Assembly (NCBI RefSeq): GCF_007096385.1 | Contig: NZ_VJWL01000004.1 | Location: forward strand, 1 to 64,000 | Origin: Aliidiomarina halalkaliphila | GTDB taxonomy: Bacteria; Pseudomonadota; Gammaproteobacteria; Enterobacterales; Alteromonadaceae | Direction of reading: 5' to 3' | DNA: 64,000 nucleotides | Shown here: positions 38,578 through 47,215 of the stretch, one piece after another | How the letters are laid out: the number at the start of each line of letters is the position of its first letter | Numbering within the stretch: position 1 is the first letter of the stretch | Made by a program: the position numbers and the translations under genes | The notes under the pieces: generated by a model | What the model was told of the DNA's origin: nothing | Databases searched by the model: none | Seen by the model: the letters and a program-made list of their open reading frames with translations, nothing else

Positions 38578-39965
38578 TGGGACCTATGAACGTAGCGACG
38601 CGCACGAGAACAACATTAAAACGCGCCAGCAGCGCCCTACTCGGCAGTTACAGCACCGGGCTAGTGTTTGCTGCGGCGTTTGGTTTGAGTGTTGCTAGCG
38701 GCGTTACCGCGGCCTCTCCGGGGCCTGGGGTATTGCCCAAGCCCCTTTCTGCACTTACGCCACCAGAACCCGTTACCTTACTGCCCGGCTACGCGGATTT
38801 CTTTACCCAGCAACTGGCCAACGATAATGTGCCTGGCGGCGTTTATGCCATAGTGCATCGGGATCGCATTGTTGAAATGCACACCTTTGGCGTGCGCTCG
38901 CGAGGTAATCCCGAGCCCGTAACCCCAGATACCGTATTTCGTATCGCGTCGGTATCGAAAACCTTTGCTGGCAACATGGCCTCCATGTTGGAAAACCGCG
39001 GCTACTTCACCCTCAGTGACTCCGTAAAGCAATACGTACCCACCTTGGACTTTAAAAACACCGACTATTCGCTGCAGCTGCAAGTGGAGCACATACTGGC
39101 GCACAGCTCTGGGGTGATTCCCAACGCCTACGATAATCTGATTGAGGCTAATTTAGAGCGCCAACAAATCATTCCGCACTTTAACCGCATTAACCCCATG
39201 TGTACGCCGGGGCGCTGCTATGGATACCAAAACGTACTCTTTAGTTTTATCGAAGACGTGGTGGAAGAAACCACCGGCCAGAGCTACGCAGATTGGGTGG
39301 CTACCCATATATTTACCCCGTTGGCGATGTCGACCGCCTCCATGGGCTACGAAGGCTTTGTGAATACCGAAGATAAAGCCCTGCCCCATATTCGTGGTCG
39401 CAATGGCTGGATTACCCGGCAAGTGGGCCCTCACTACTATCGCTTTTCATCCGCCGCTGGGGTGAACGCCAGCGCCAAAGATTTATCCCAATGGCTGATC
39501 GCACAAATGGGCTACAACGCCGACATCATGCCGCCGGAAGTGCTCGCTCAAGTGCGTGAGAAACGCATTCATACCTCGCGAGATTTACGCCGCCGCGCTT
39601 GGCAGCCGTATTTAAACAACGCCCATTACGGCCTGGGCTGGCGCATTTATGAGTTTATGAATCACGACATCGTGTATCACGGCGGCTGGGTGCAAGGCTT
39701 TCGGGCGGAAATCGCCTACTCGCCAGATTTTGATATCGGCATCGTAATTTTAATGAACGCCGAAAGCAGCGCGATGAACTCACTCTCCCCAGAATTCTGG
39801 CGACAAGTGATACCACTAATGCAAGAAGAACAATACGTGCCCTACGCCTTCGCCAACGGCGTGCGCACTTCCTATATCACCCGAGGCGTAAAACGCCGCT
39901 CGTTTATGACGGACCAGCTGCCAGAGCCAGCCCCGAATCTGTTGCAGGATTTTTTGGGGCGGTAG
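38577..39965 (+). CDS. Serine hydrolase, class C beta-lactamase fold
   Basis: Exported (hydrophobic segment about 25-48) serine hydrolase of the beta-lactamase/penicillin-binding-protein S12 family, 462 residues. The nucleophile motif SxxK is SVSK (RIASVSKTFAGN); the second motif appears as Tyr-Gln-Asn (YGYQNVLFS) in place of Tyr-Ser/Ala-Asn; and the third is HGGWVQGFRAEIAY (His-Gly-Gly in place of Lys-Thr-Gly), as in S12 esterases and peptidases. It is unlikely to be a drug-resistance enzyme; esterase or D-aminopeptidase activity is more likely. The ATG overlaps the M28 stop (TGATG); an ATG at 38586 is an alternative. Confidence 0.87.
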   Translation: MGPMNVATRTRTTLKRASSALLGSYSTGLVFAAAFGLSVASGVTAASPGPGVLPKPLSALTPPEPVTLLPGYADFFTQQLANDNVPGGVYAIVHRDRIVEMHTFGVRSRGNPEPVTPDTVFRIASVSKTFAGNMASMLENRGYFTLSDSVKQYVPTLDFKNTDYSLQLQVEHILAHSSGVIPNAYDNLIEANLERQQIIPHFNRINPMCTPGRCYGYQNVLFSFIEDVVEETTGQSYADWVATHIFTPLAMSTASMGYEGFVNTEDKALPHIRGRNGWITRQVGPHYYRFSSAAGVNASAKDLSQWLIAQMGYNADIMPPEVLAQVREKRIHTSRDLRRRAWQPYLNNAHYGLGWRIYEFMNHDIVYHGGWVQGFRAEIAYSPDFDIGIVILMNAESSAMNSLSPEFWRQVIPLMQEEQYVPYAFANGVRTSYITRGVKRRSFMTDQLPEPAPNLLQDFLGR

Positions 39966-40079
39966 GGGGTGTAGGCCATCGCTGTGTACGCTAGCGCACG
40001 GCCAGATTGTACTTACTGCAGTAATAGGCGTAGGTTGGTGGCAGAGAGATCTTCTCTCAACTACGCAAGGAACACCGTT

Positions 40080-40208
40080 ATGAGTCTTAAACCCGGCCCA
40101 AAACCCATTGCAGATTCAACTGGGAAACATGATCAACGTCGACGTGACAATAAGACTACCCCGGGAAATACTCCCGCATTAAAACCGAGTAAATCCACGA
40201 AGAAGTAA
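40080..40208 (+). CDS. Small basic hypothetical protein (42 aa)
   Basis: Begins MSLKPGPKPIADSTGKHD and is rich in Lys, Pro, Arg and Thr, with no hydrophobic segment. AAGGAACACC stands before the ATG and a hairpin/T-run follows the stop, so it has the parts of a real short gene. It is probably disordered, and could bind nucleic acid (inference from composition only). It is the last gene before the accessory island. Confidence 0.5.
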   Translation: MSLKPGPKPIADSTGKHDQRRRDNKTTPGNTPALKPSKSTKK

Positions 40209-40224
40209 GATGGATTTCTTCTGA

Positions 40225-40250
40225 AGCTGCCTTGGGGTGGCTTTTTTTTT
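40225..40250 (+). terminator. Terminator of the 42-aa gene, followed by T9-G10 tract
   Basis: AGCTGCC (40225-40231), TTGG loop, GGTGGCT (40236-40242), pairing with two G-U wobbles, then a T-run. The T-run is directly followed by ten G (40251-40260), an unusual homopolymer junction. Confidence 0.65.
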
Positions 40251-40268
40251 GGGGGGGGGGAGGCAGGT

Positions 40269-40349
40269 AGTTAACGCCGCGCACAACGGCGCGAGCTTAC
40301 GAGCGTCCGGCCACCGCTAGCGGTGGCAAATTGGTGCGCCTTGTTAGAA
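40269..40349 (-). other. attC site of the HEPN cassette
   Basis: Read on the minus strand: inverse core TTCTAAC (40349-40343), then arms GGCGCAC.../...GTGCGC around a central palindrome CCACCGCTAGCGGTGG, the conserved GGACGCTCGTAAGCTCGCGCC middle, and the end GGCGTTAACT (40275-40269). The inverse core is the exact reverse complement of the core GTTAGAA at 40849-40843 in front of the gene, as required of a cassette. Confidence 0.8.
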
Positions 40350-40352
40350 GTT

Positions 40353-40835
40353 TTAGTGCTCATAGCTCTCCTGCACATCGGGCAACAATATTGAACATGC
40401 CCGTAAAATAGATAGAGAGTGCCGCACAAGCATTTCATTCCGGCCTGGCTCGTTCTCTCCAGTTGGTAAATGTTTGCCGCCGTGGAAAAGATTATTTCGA
40501 ACTATTCTTACCATGAGCAAAAGCTGTTGTAACTGGCGCTGATTCGCATCTTTAGTAAAATCTCGAAATTCGACTCGATGCCTCTCTACAAGTACTTGCT
40601 TACGCGGAGGTTTGTTGGTCATATAATTAACGGCTTCTTGCAGGTCCTCAGATGATGATTCGTCGAAAACATCATCAGCTTCGTTAGCAAAACGATCCCA
40701 CGACGCGGAAACTCTGCCTTCATTTCCGTCCTGAAATCGCGTGACTTTCAATGCGTACTCCATTCTTGAAAAAACTGCAAGAAACTCACACGCAAGTTCT
40801 GGAGGCATATGCAGATGTCGAAATGCTTGTTCCAT
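40353..40835 (-). CDS. Putative HEPN-domain protein (integron cassette)
   Basis: 160-residue soluble helical protein. The only motif is RNNLFHGGKH at 113-122, an R-x4-H signature (Arg113, His118) at the C-terminal half, as in HEPN proteins, many of which are RNases in toxin-antitoxin and anti-phage systems. Expected partners (a MNT nucleotidyltransferase or antitoxin) are absent, so it may act alone or be a non-catalytic HEPN. Bounded by core GTTAGAA before the ATG and an attC after the stop. The family assignment rests on this motif and the helical look. Confidence 0.6.
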   Translation of the reverse strand: MEQAFRHLHMPPELACEFLAVFSRMEYALKVTRFQDGNEGRVSASWDRFANEADDVFDESSSEDLQEAVNYMTNKPPRKQVLVERHRVEFRDFTKDANQRQLQQLLLMVRIVRNNLFHGGKHLPTGENEPGRNEMLVRHSLSILRACSILLPDVQESYEH

Positions 40836-40842
40836 GATTACC

Positions 40843-41178
40843 TTCTAACATTTTAATACTACGCACGCCGCATATCCCCGATACACCTTGCATGCACAAT
40901 AATAACTAAACCATGCATGCTCATTAACATCACTTCATGCTCTTGAAGCCCCTATCTTTAAGGGAATCCATCAGCAAAAACACGCACAATCAAGCACGCG
41001 ACCTAGGAATAGAACGAGCAGATATAGCCACCAGAAACGAACTGAGAAAGGCTCTTCCTTGAGTAAATTGAGGAAACAACGTGAGCGGGCTCTTGGGCAG
41101 TGGTTTTTTCACTGCGTTCGCTTCGCCATAATCCGTCGGCGTGCGCTTTTATTAATAATCTAACTTATAAGATTGTTG
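40843..41178 (-). repeat. Direct repeat copy A of the 335-bp element
   Basis: Similar over its whole length to copy B at 59726-60058, with long identical blocks: GCGTTCGCTTCGCCATAATC onward to CGTCGGCGTGCGCTTTT, GAAAGGCTCTTCCTTGAGT, and TAACTTATAAGATTGTTG. On the minus strand it starts near core GTTAGAT (41164-41158) and ends in core GTTAGAA (40849-40843), directly before a cassette gene. A hairpin GCAGTG/CACTGC is kept in both copies. No frame is conserved, so it is non-coding: a promoter-type cassette or an attI-like leader are the options. Confidence 0.8.
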
Positions 41179-41325
41179 ATGGCGGGACAAGCAAAACCAT
41201 CACAGCTGCTTCTGTCCACTTCCCTTAATCTTCTTCTCGAACGCTTACATATTATGAAATTACTATATCGCGGTTGAAGTACTTGACTTGCTTCGTATTA
41301 ATTTTTCAGTAATGGCGCCGTGTTC

Positions 41326-41359
41326 AGTGGTTATTTCCAAAATGGAAATAACCACTTTT
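41326..41359. terminator. Perfect 13-bp hairpin, bidirectional terminator candidate
   Basis: AGTGGTTATTTCC (41326-41338), loop AAAAT, GGAAATAACCACT (41344-41356), then TTT. It lies between copy A and the 133-residue gene in a 350-bp stretch with no convincing gene. A second perfect palindrome, CGCAAGCTTGCG, is at 41382-41393, and CTGTC...GACAG near 41478-41498. Confidence 0.6.
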
Positions 41360-41525
41360 GCTTTCAGCCCCCGTATTCAAGCGCAAGCTTGCGGTCAGGT
41401 GTAATTGATTGATAAACGGGACTGGAATCTACTTTATATTGCCCGTATAAGGCCATAAGCAGCTGTATAATTAAACTGTCTCGGATTTTGGGACAGTGGA
41501 CATGAGCGAACCAACTAAAAACATG

Positions 41526-41876
41526 TTATCGCTTCATTCTCTCCTTGTGCTCCATAAGTAAATGAGCGCATTTCGACAAGGGTTGTCCCATACCCGATAT
41601 TCTTAGCTCACCACTAAAGGTAGTCGCTGTAGCTGTCATTATTGCATCAGACTTTTCTAATTCTTTTTGCTTATGGGGTAATGCGTTAAGAAAAGCAGAT
41701 ATTTTTTCAGAATCGTGGCTTTTCAATAGGTTTAAGCATTCCACAACATGACTGTATCCCGTAGTTTGGTCGATGAGCGCTCTACTTTTATTTTTCATGT
41801 AGAAGCCATAAAGTCCGCTACTAGCTAATGTTACAATTACGACAGTCACCGATATAGATTTAAGATCAAAATCCAT
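41526..41876 (-). CDS. Small single-pass membrane protein downstream of hsdR
   Basis: Start at 41876 is supported by GGAG before the ATG and gives 116 residues. One hydrophobic segment near the N-terminus (about 6-26, ISVTVVIVTLASSGLYGFYM) followed by a positively charged turn (KNKSR) and a soluble helical part. No family recognised. It is 113 bp after hsdR in the same direction. No matching core pair was found around it, so it does not look like a cassette. Confidence 0.6.
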   Translation of the reverse strand: MDFDLKSISVTVVIVTLASSGLYGFYMKNKSRALIDQTTGYSHVVECLNLLKSHDSEKISAFLNALPHKQKELEKSDAIMTATATTFSGELRISGMGQPLSKCAHLLMEHKERMKR

Positions 41877-41988
41877 TGAGCATCTCCATTTTCTTAAAAC
41901 TACAAATAGACTTTTTTGTGCGGGCATGGACCTTGAGCACGTAAAATTGGTTTAAATATTCGTTTAGATTATGCAGTGTGTGGCGAAC

Positions 41989-44900
41989 TCAACTCTCAAC
42001 CATCCGCTGCATACTCTGTGTCCACGACGCTTTAAACGCCGAGTCATTTGCAAACAACTTATATAGCTCTAGTTCGTCCTTGCGGCGTTGCAACATGATT
42101 TCTTTCAGCATTTTTTGGAATGCTAGGTCGCGATTATGGGGGTCAGGGTTATTAGCGTACTTGGACTCAAAATCGGGGTGTTGGCGAATGCTCTCAGCAA
42201 TATTCACAAACTTTACGCGCTGTTCTTCCGGTGTTGCACTCCAGCCCTGGAACCAACGCTCATTGAATGTGCGGATGATCTCGTCTAGCGGGTCTGTTTC
42301 CTTTTCGGCTCCGTGCGCACCGCGTGGATTCGGGTTCTGCGGGTCTACCTCAGCTTCATCATCACTCAGTTTAATCGAGCTATTCAGCTTCACACGCTGT
42401 AGCCCGTAAGAACTTAAATCTACGGACTCAAGCAACTCATCAATTGCATCAGCGTCAGGATCTTGAACTTTTAATTTTGGAATTAAGAATTTCAAGAACC
42501 AGAACAGCTTCTCCCACGCCACTATTTCGTAGGGCATTATTGAAGCCATCTGACCGTATATTTTAACGAATTGCTTGGCTTTGATTTTGAAATCAACCCT
42601 GTCTTCGTGTTCAAGCTCTAACTCTTGATTGAAGCGAGCGGCAGCGACGTCAATAATTGGGCTTAAGCTTTGCGCGTCTTCTTCATTAAAATAACGGGTA
42701 ACAAAATCCTCAACTTCATACCATTCGTAGACGCCTGCATCGTCCATGCTGTCTTTAAGCTCATGAAGTACGTTAATATCTGTGGCTTGCGTTAATGACG
42801 TGGCCGTATAGAACGGCTCGAACGCTGCTTGAATGTCATCAACCGAATTAAAGAAGTCGAGAACAAACAAATCCTCTGTCTTTTTACCCAATTTTGGCGC
42901 ACTGCGGTTAAGCCGTGATAGTGCCTGAACGCAGAGTACACCAGCGAGCTTTTTATCAACGTACATCGCGCACAGCTTTGGTTGGTCAAAACCAGTCAGG
43001 TACTTGTTGGCGACAACAAGCAACCGGTATTCGTCGGTATCAAATTTGTCTTTGGTGTCGGTTTCTGCAAAGCCATTGATATCAGCTTCTGTGTATTCAA
43101 TGCCGTCGACTTCTTTTGTGTCGGAAAAGGCAACAAGTACTTTAAACGGATTACCTTGCTCTTCGAGTATGCGCTTAATCGCCCGGTAGTAACGAATAGC
43201 AGTCTCAATATTCTGCGTCACTACCATGCCTTTGCCTTTACCCCGTAATTTCTTTGCGTTTACGACTTGAGGGATAAAGTGCTCGAGCATAATTTCGGCT
43301 TTGGTATCGATCGTTTGCTGGCTCCGCTCGACATAGGCTCTTAGCTTCTTCTGTGCCTTTTTGGTATCGAACTCAGGGTTCTCAGCAATCGATTTCTCAA
43401 TCTCGTAATAGCTCTTATAGGTTGTGTAATTGCTCAGAACATCGAGAATAAACCCTTCCTCGATAGCCTGCTTCATTGAATAGAGATGGAAAGGCTTAAA
43501 TGAACCATCTTCTTGGCGTTGGCCAAATTTTTCCAGAGTGGTGTTCTTGGGTGTTGCTGTAAATGCCAGGTACGACGCATTTCCGCGCATTTTACGGGAT
43601 TTCATTGCTTGCAGAATTTTATCCTGCGCGTCTTCTGCTTCCTCTACGTCCGCCTTACCAATAGCGCGGTTCATATTGTCGTGAGCAGAGCCTGATTGCG
43701 AACTATGGGCCTCATCGATAATGACAGCAAAACGCTTATCACTAAGATCGGAAATGCCGTCGATAATGAACGGAAACTTTTGAATCGTTGTTATGATTAT
43801 TTTTTTGCCGTTCTCTAGCGCTTTCTTCAATTCGGATGACTTGAACGCTGGCGCAATAATGTTCTTAACTTCAGAGAATTCGCGAATATTGTCGCGAAGT
43901 TGTTTATCAAGCAAGCGGCGGTCGGTCACTACAATTACTGAATCAAACAGAGGCTTGTCGAGACCTTTACCACCAGCTACTTGTGTAGAGGCAGGGTAGG
44001 TTTCTATGAGTTGGTATGCTGCCCACGTAATGGAGTTGGATTTACCCGAACCAGCAGAGTGCTGAATCAAATAAGTTTGGCCAACTCCATGGGTAGCCGC
44101 GTGATGTACTAATTTTCGTACCACATCTAGCTGGTGATAGCGCGGGAAAAATAACGTACGCTTTGCCAGCGGATCTTTACTGGAACCATCAAGACGCACA
44201 AAGTGCTGAATGATATTCGCGAGACTCTCTTTGCTGAATACTTCCTCCCACAAATAAGCGGTCTTATGTCCCTTAGGATTAGGAGGGTTACCTTGACCAA
44301 GGTTATGACCCTTATTAAAGGGTAAGAAGTAGGTGCTTTTCCCTGCCAACTTGGTCGTCATGTAAACTTCATCTGTATCCACAGCCATGTGTACTAAGCA
44401 ACGGCCAAAGTTCAAAAGTGGCTGGGTTGTATCACGGTCGTTGCGATACTGCTTTTGACCATGGTATCGCGCTGTTTGTCCAGTCCAAGCATTTTTAAGC
44501 TCTAACGTAACCAGCGGAATGCCGTTGATGAACAGCACCATATCGATTTCTTGCAAGGGGTTGGCTCGAGAGTAGCGAACTTGACGAGTGCAACTGAAAA
44601 TATTCTCAGCAAAGTTCTGCTTTACCTTCTCACTGCTGCTGGCTAATGGCGCTGGGTAAAGCAGATGAAAATGGGCATCGTCAACACTTAAGCCTTTTTT
44701 GAGCAGGTGTAAAACACCATGCTTCTTAATAAGGCGATCGTAACGCTCAAGCAGCTTACGCTGCCAGTCAGTTCGGTTATTGCGCTTTAGTTTTTCGAGC
44801 TCCGGCTCTTGTGTTTTTTCGAGAAACGCCCAAAAGTAGCGCTCATCAATAGCGTACTGGCTGTTGAATTCAGAGGCCTGGCCAATTTTGTAAAACGCAC

Positions 44901-45015
44901 CGATATAGTCAGGCTCAGCAAATCGCACACCTGCACTCAGTTCCTCTAAGCAAGTGCCCGTTAGGCTTTTCTCAATGGCAGCCTCTAGCGCTTGTTCGTT
45001 CGTTTTACTAACCAT
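41989..45015 (-). CDS. hsdR: Type I restriction enzyme R subunit
   Basis: DNA translocase and nuclease subunit of the type I complex, 1008 residues. The N-terminal PD-(D/E)xK nuclease motif is intact: Asp158 (EIDMVLF), Glu172-x-Lys174 (VTLELKN). The superfamily 2 helicase motor has Walker A AGSGKS (321-326), the DEAH box VIIDEAHSSQSG near 435, and motif VI-like QALSRLNRSAP. A C-terminal helical region binds the methylase core. A good ribosome site (AGAGGGATATT) precedes the ATG. Separated from the rest of the locus by 314 bp with repeats, so hsdR probably has its own promoter. Confidence 0.95.
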   Translation of the reverse strand: MVSKTNEQALEAAIEKSLTGTCLEELSAGVRFAEPDYIGAFYKIGQASEFNSQYAIDERYFWAFLEKTQEPELEKLKRNNRTDWQRKLLERYDRLIKKHGVLHLLKKGLSVDDAHFHLLYPAPLASSSEKVKQNFAENIFSCTRQVRYSRANPLQEIDMVLFINGIPLVTLELKNAWTGQTARYHGQKQYRNDRDTTQPLLNFGRCLVHMAVDTDEVYMTTKLAGKSTYFLPFNKGHNLGQGNPPNPKGHKTAYLWEEVFSKESLANIIQHFVRLDGSSKDPLAKRTLFFPRYHQLDVVRKLVHHAATHGVGQTYLIQHSAGSGKSNSITWAAYQLIETYPASTQVAGGKGLDKPLFDSVIVVTDRRLLDKQLRDNIREFSEVKNIIAPAFKSSELKKALENGKKIIITTIQKFPFIIDGISDLSDKRFAVIIDEAHSSQSGSAHDNMNRAIGKADVEEAEDAQDKILQAMKSRKMRGNASYLAFTATPKNTTLEKFGQRQEDGSFKPFHLYSMKQAIEEGFILDVLSNYTTYKSYYEIEKSIAENPEFDTKKAQKKLRAYVERSQQTIDTKAEIMLEHFIPQVVNAKKLRGKGKGMVVTQNIETAIRYYRAIKRILEEQGNPFKVLVAFSDTKEVDGIEYTEADINGFAETDTKDKFDTDEYRLLVVANKYLTGFDQPKLCAMYVDKKLAGVLCVQALSRLNRSAPKLGKKTEDLFVLDFFNSVDDIQAAFEPFYTATSLTQATDINVLHELKDSMDDAGVYEWYEVEDFVTRYFNEEDAQSLSPIIDVAAARFNQELELEHEDRVDFKIKAKQFVKIYGQMASIMPYEIVAWEKLFWFLKFLIPKLKVQDPDADAIDELLESVDLSSYGLQRVKLNSSIKLSDDEAEVDPQNPNPRGAHGAEKETDPLDEIIRTFNERWFQGWSATPEEQRVKFVNIAESIRQHPDFESKYANNPDPHNRDLAFQKMLKEIMLQRRKDELELYKLFANDSAFKASWTQSMQRMVES

Positions 45016-45100
45016 AATATCCCTCTATTTAGCGTCCAACAGCGCTAGCTTCGCGCTTTCTCATGATTATTCAGTAAATATGTTGTAAGCAACATGCTAC

Positions 45101-45316
45101 AGTCAAATAAAAGAATTTACCTAACCTTTTGAAGTCTAAGCACTTTTAGGAAGTGAAAGCCCATTCAGTCAAATGCCAGTCAAACAATTTGAGCATTGAA
45201 TTTTCAAGATTCATCTAACCTGAGTCAAATAAACAAAAAATAAATACCCTTTAAAATACAATTGCTTATATTCGCAAGCCACCTCGAATGATTCTTTTAG
45301 TCAAACACCAGTCAAA
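45101..45316. promoter_or_regulatory. Six AGTCAAA repeats upstream of hsdR
   Basis: AGTCAAA occurs at 45101, 45167, 45178, 45223, 45299 and 45310, all in one orientation. Two pairs (45167/45178 and 45299/45310) are spaced exactly 11 bp, one helical turn, within the longer repeats CAGTCAAATGCCAGTCAAAC and TAGTCAAACACCAGTCAAAC. They fill the 314-bp gap in front of hsdR, as an operator for a repressor or activator would. No regulator is encoded next to it. No gene is seen in this gap. Confidence 0.7.
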
Positions 45317-45329
45317 CAAACTGGGAAAG

Positions 45330-46799
45330 TTAAGCCCACATAGGAACATAACTCATTGCTTTTTTACCAACAGTCTCATCGTACGGTTTTATTACATTAT
45401 TTTCTAATGCTTGAGTAAGCAATCGACTGATCATCGATGCGTTCCGCGCTTCGATACCAAATCGCTCTCGAAGAGTAGCGTTGGTCATAGGTTGCCTGCT
45501 TAGATAACGAAGCGCGCAATGAAAATAGCAAGCCCGAAGTCGCTCTTCTTTTGTCATATCTTTAAATGCTCTGTATGCAAATAACATAGTCCGAGTGTTC
45601 TGTTCGAACGACTCGAATATCGGAGCAGGGAGCTGGTAAAACTCGGTTTCAAAGATTACTTTATCAATCCCACTGCCGCGTTCTTCGCAGAAGCCAATTC
45701 GACGCATTAATGAGGCCAATGCTTCATTCCGGCTTCGTGGTGGCGAATCGAGGAACCTTTCCGGTGCCACCAAAGGCGCACCCGGATTAGTTATCTCTAG
45801 TCGGGTATCAAAAACTTCAATTAATGGACCTGTGCCAGTAATGCTAAAATCTTGATGTATTAAAGCGTTAGCTACTAATTCCCGAATGGCGAGCTCGGGA
45901 TATACGGGCACTTCTTTGCGGAGCGCATTCTTTATTTGTTCATTTGCAGGGAGTAACGCTTTCAAATAGTTTATCAGTCCATCAAAGCCGATTGCATAAC
46001 CTTTTACACCCTCAATTTCTCTGGTGGTTTCTACTCTGTTAGCGCCCTTATACTGCACGATACGAACTGCTTTTCGCTTTAAGCGGTTGAAGTTAGATAA
46101 GTCTTTGGCAAAAAGAATAGCGCCAAGGTTAGTGATTACCCACTGACCGGCTTCATTTTTATCGATGATTTGGTCGTTCATAAGTGTGCTAAGAATTCCC
46201 TCCCTATTTTCTGGAAGGGGAATGTTCATTAGATCGAAATATGCGGCATAATCTAATAGCTTCAACACGGCGTCCGCAGTTAGATTATCGGCGGCACTTT
46301 GCTGCTCAAAAGGAGTGGCATCAAACGCGCGCCACAGTTCTCGTTCCTTCGCAGGGAAGTCACGGAGTTTTTTCTTATACGACCCAACGCGAATGAATTC
46401 AGTGCCATCAAACTGAACAGGATCGCGTTTTGCTGCCTCGATCTCGAGTATTACGACGTCGCGGCCTGTGATGGATTCAAATTCAAAAAATCGAAAATGA
46501 ATTCGGGGTTTTGTTTTTTGCAGCAGCCAACTTTCTAATTCTTGTTGCTTGTGTTTTGTCACTGACGGCTTAAAGGCCGTTCCAGTCACATCATGTGAAT
46601 CGTTTTCCACGCCCCAGACCACGTACCCAAATTGCTTACCTAGAAGCGCAGCGGAGTTGGCTAGTGCGGAGATGTATTCACCAATCATCAAGGGGTCATC
46701 ATTGTCCTGCTTAAACTCTACCCACTCGGTTTCTTGCGGAAGAGAGCAGAGTTCTTCTAACAAAGAGCGCAAGTATTCACTGCTTCTGTTCAAGGTCAT
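45330..46799 (-). CDS. AlbA_2-domain putative ATP-binding protein (R-M accessory)
   Basis: 489 residues. N-terminal AlbA_2 (Schlafen-type DNA/RNA-binding) domain at about 15-150 with EWVEFKQDND and EYISALANSAALLG, then a middle linker and a histidine-kinase-type ATP-binding domain (HATPase_c_4) with ELAIRELVANALIHQDFS near 300 and GSGIDKVIFE near 375, and a C-terminal winged-helix (MTNATLRERFGIEARNASMISRLL). Genes of this design often sit in type I R-M loci; the role is unknown, perhaps regulation. Its ATG overlaps the stop of the preceding nuclease-like gene (ATGA). Confidence 0.85.
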   Translation of the reverse strand: MTLNRSSEYLRSLLEELCSLPQETEWVEFKQDNDDPLMIGEYISALANSAALLGKQFGYVVWGVENDSHDVTGTAFKPSVTKHKQQELESWLLQKTKPRIHFRFFEFESITGRDVVILEIEAAKRDPVQFDGTEFIRVGSYKKKLRDFPAKERELWRAFDATPFEQQSAADNLTADAVLKLLDYAAYFDLMNIPLPENREGILSTLMNDQIIDKNEAGQWVITNLGAILFAKDLSNFNRLKRKAVRIVQYKGANRVETTREIEGVKGYAIGFDGLINYLKALLPANEQIKNALRKEVPVYPELAIRELVANALIHQDFSITGTGPLIEVFDTRLEITNPGAPLVAPERFLDSPPRSRNEALASLMRRIGFCEERGSGIDKVIFETEFYQLPAPIFESFEQNTRTMLFAYRAFKDMTKEERLRACYFHCALRYLSRQPMTNATLRERFGIEARNASMISRLLTQALENNVIKPYDETVGKKAMSYVPMWA

Positions 46800-47206
46800 A
46801 TACTTAGTCCTCGATTCTGGTGTTTCCTGAGAACATTTATTATCTCAAGTTGGAGCTGCATAACTTGAGCCTCAGCCCAAGCTTCTCCTGTTTGTTCATA
46901 ACAATCAAACGCACAGTACGAGGCGCATTGAAACGCCTGCCACGCCACATCGCGGCCACTGTCGTCCAGCTTGTTTTCAATAATGACCAAGTTGCCATCT
47001 TTATCCAACGCCAGTAAATCTAAACGTTCATGGGTGTCATCAAAGCCATTGAACTCCTTTTGAATAATCAACAACTCTTCACCGAGTGCGGATGGCTCGT
47101 GTGCCAACCATTCCTGAAGATGCTTTCGCTCGGAAAAGCCCAACTCACTGAACTTCTTCGTCTTAACTGGACTGATCCTGTTGGTTTGATGATTTACCGT
47201 GAACAT
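46796..47206 (-). CDS. Short ExK nuclease-domain protein
   Basis: 136 residues. GFDDTHERLDLLALDKDGNLVIIENKLDDSGRDV at about 52-85 has the Asp-x(n)-Glu-x-Lys signature of the PD-(D/E)xK/NucS-like nuclease fold. Similar domains normally form the N-terminal half of longer proteins (DUF4268 type); here the chain ends about 50 residues later with an unusual tail (MQLQLEIINVLRKHQN), so this is a stand-alone or shortened version. It lies between hsdS and the AlbA_2 gene and is coupled to the latter by a four-base overlap. Confidence 0.65.
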   Translation of the reverse strand: MFTVNHQTNRISPVKTKKFSELGFSERKHLQEWLAHEPSALGEELLIIQKEFNGFDDTHERLDLLALDKDGNLVIIENKLDDSGRDVAWQAFQCASYCAFDCYEQTGEAWAEAQVMQLQLEIINVLRKHQNRGLSI

Positions 47207-47215
47207 AATCGCATC

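Noticed and set aside
38577-39965. Beta-lactamase resistance gene
   Set aside because: The third active-site motif is His-Gly-Gly and the second is Tyr-Gln-Asn, typical of S12 esterases/peptidases; the gene is coupled to an M28 peptidase in core DNA.
39984-40079. Longer 74-residue version of the small basic protein
   Set aside because: The upstream part has no ribosome site and an unnatural Arg/Ser-rich composition; a good AAGGA site stands before the ATG at 40080.
41526-41876. 133-residue gene as another integron cassette
   Set aside because: No core/inverse-core pair could be matched around it, and the downstream DNA lacks the GGCGTT end.
45101-45316. AGTCAAA repeats as a CRISPR array
   Set aside because: Units are only 7 bp (20 bp as pairs), spacing is irregular and there are no cas genes; an operator-like role fits better.
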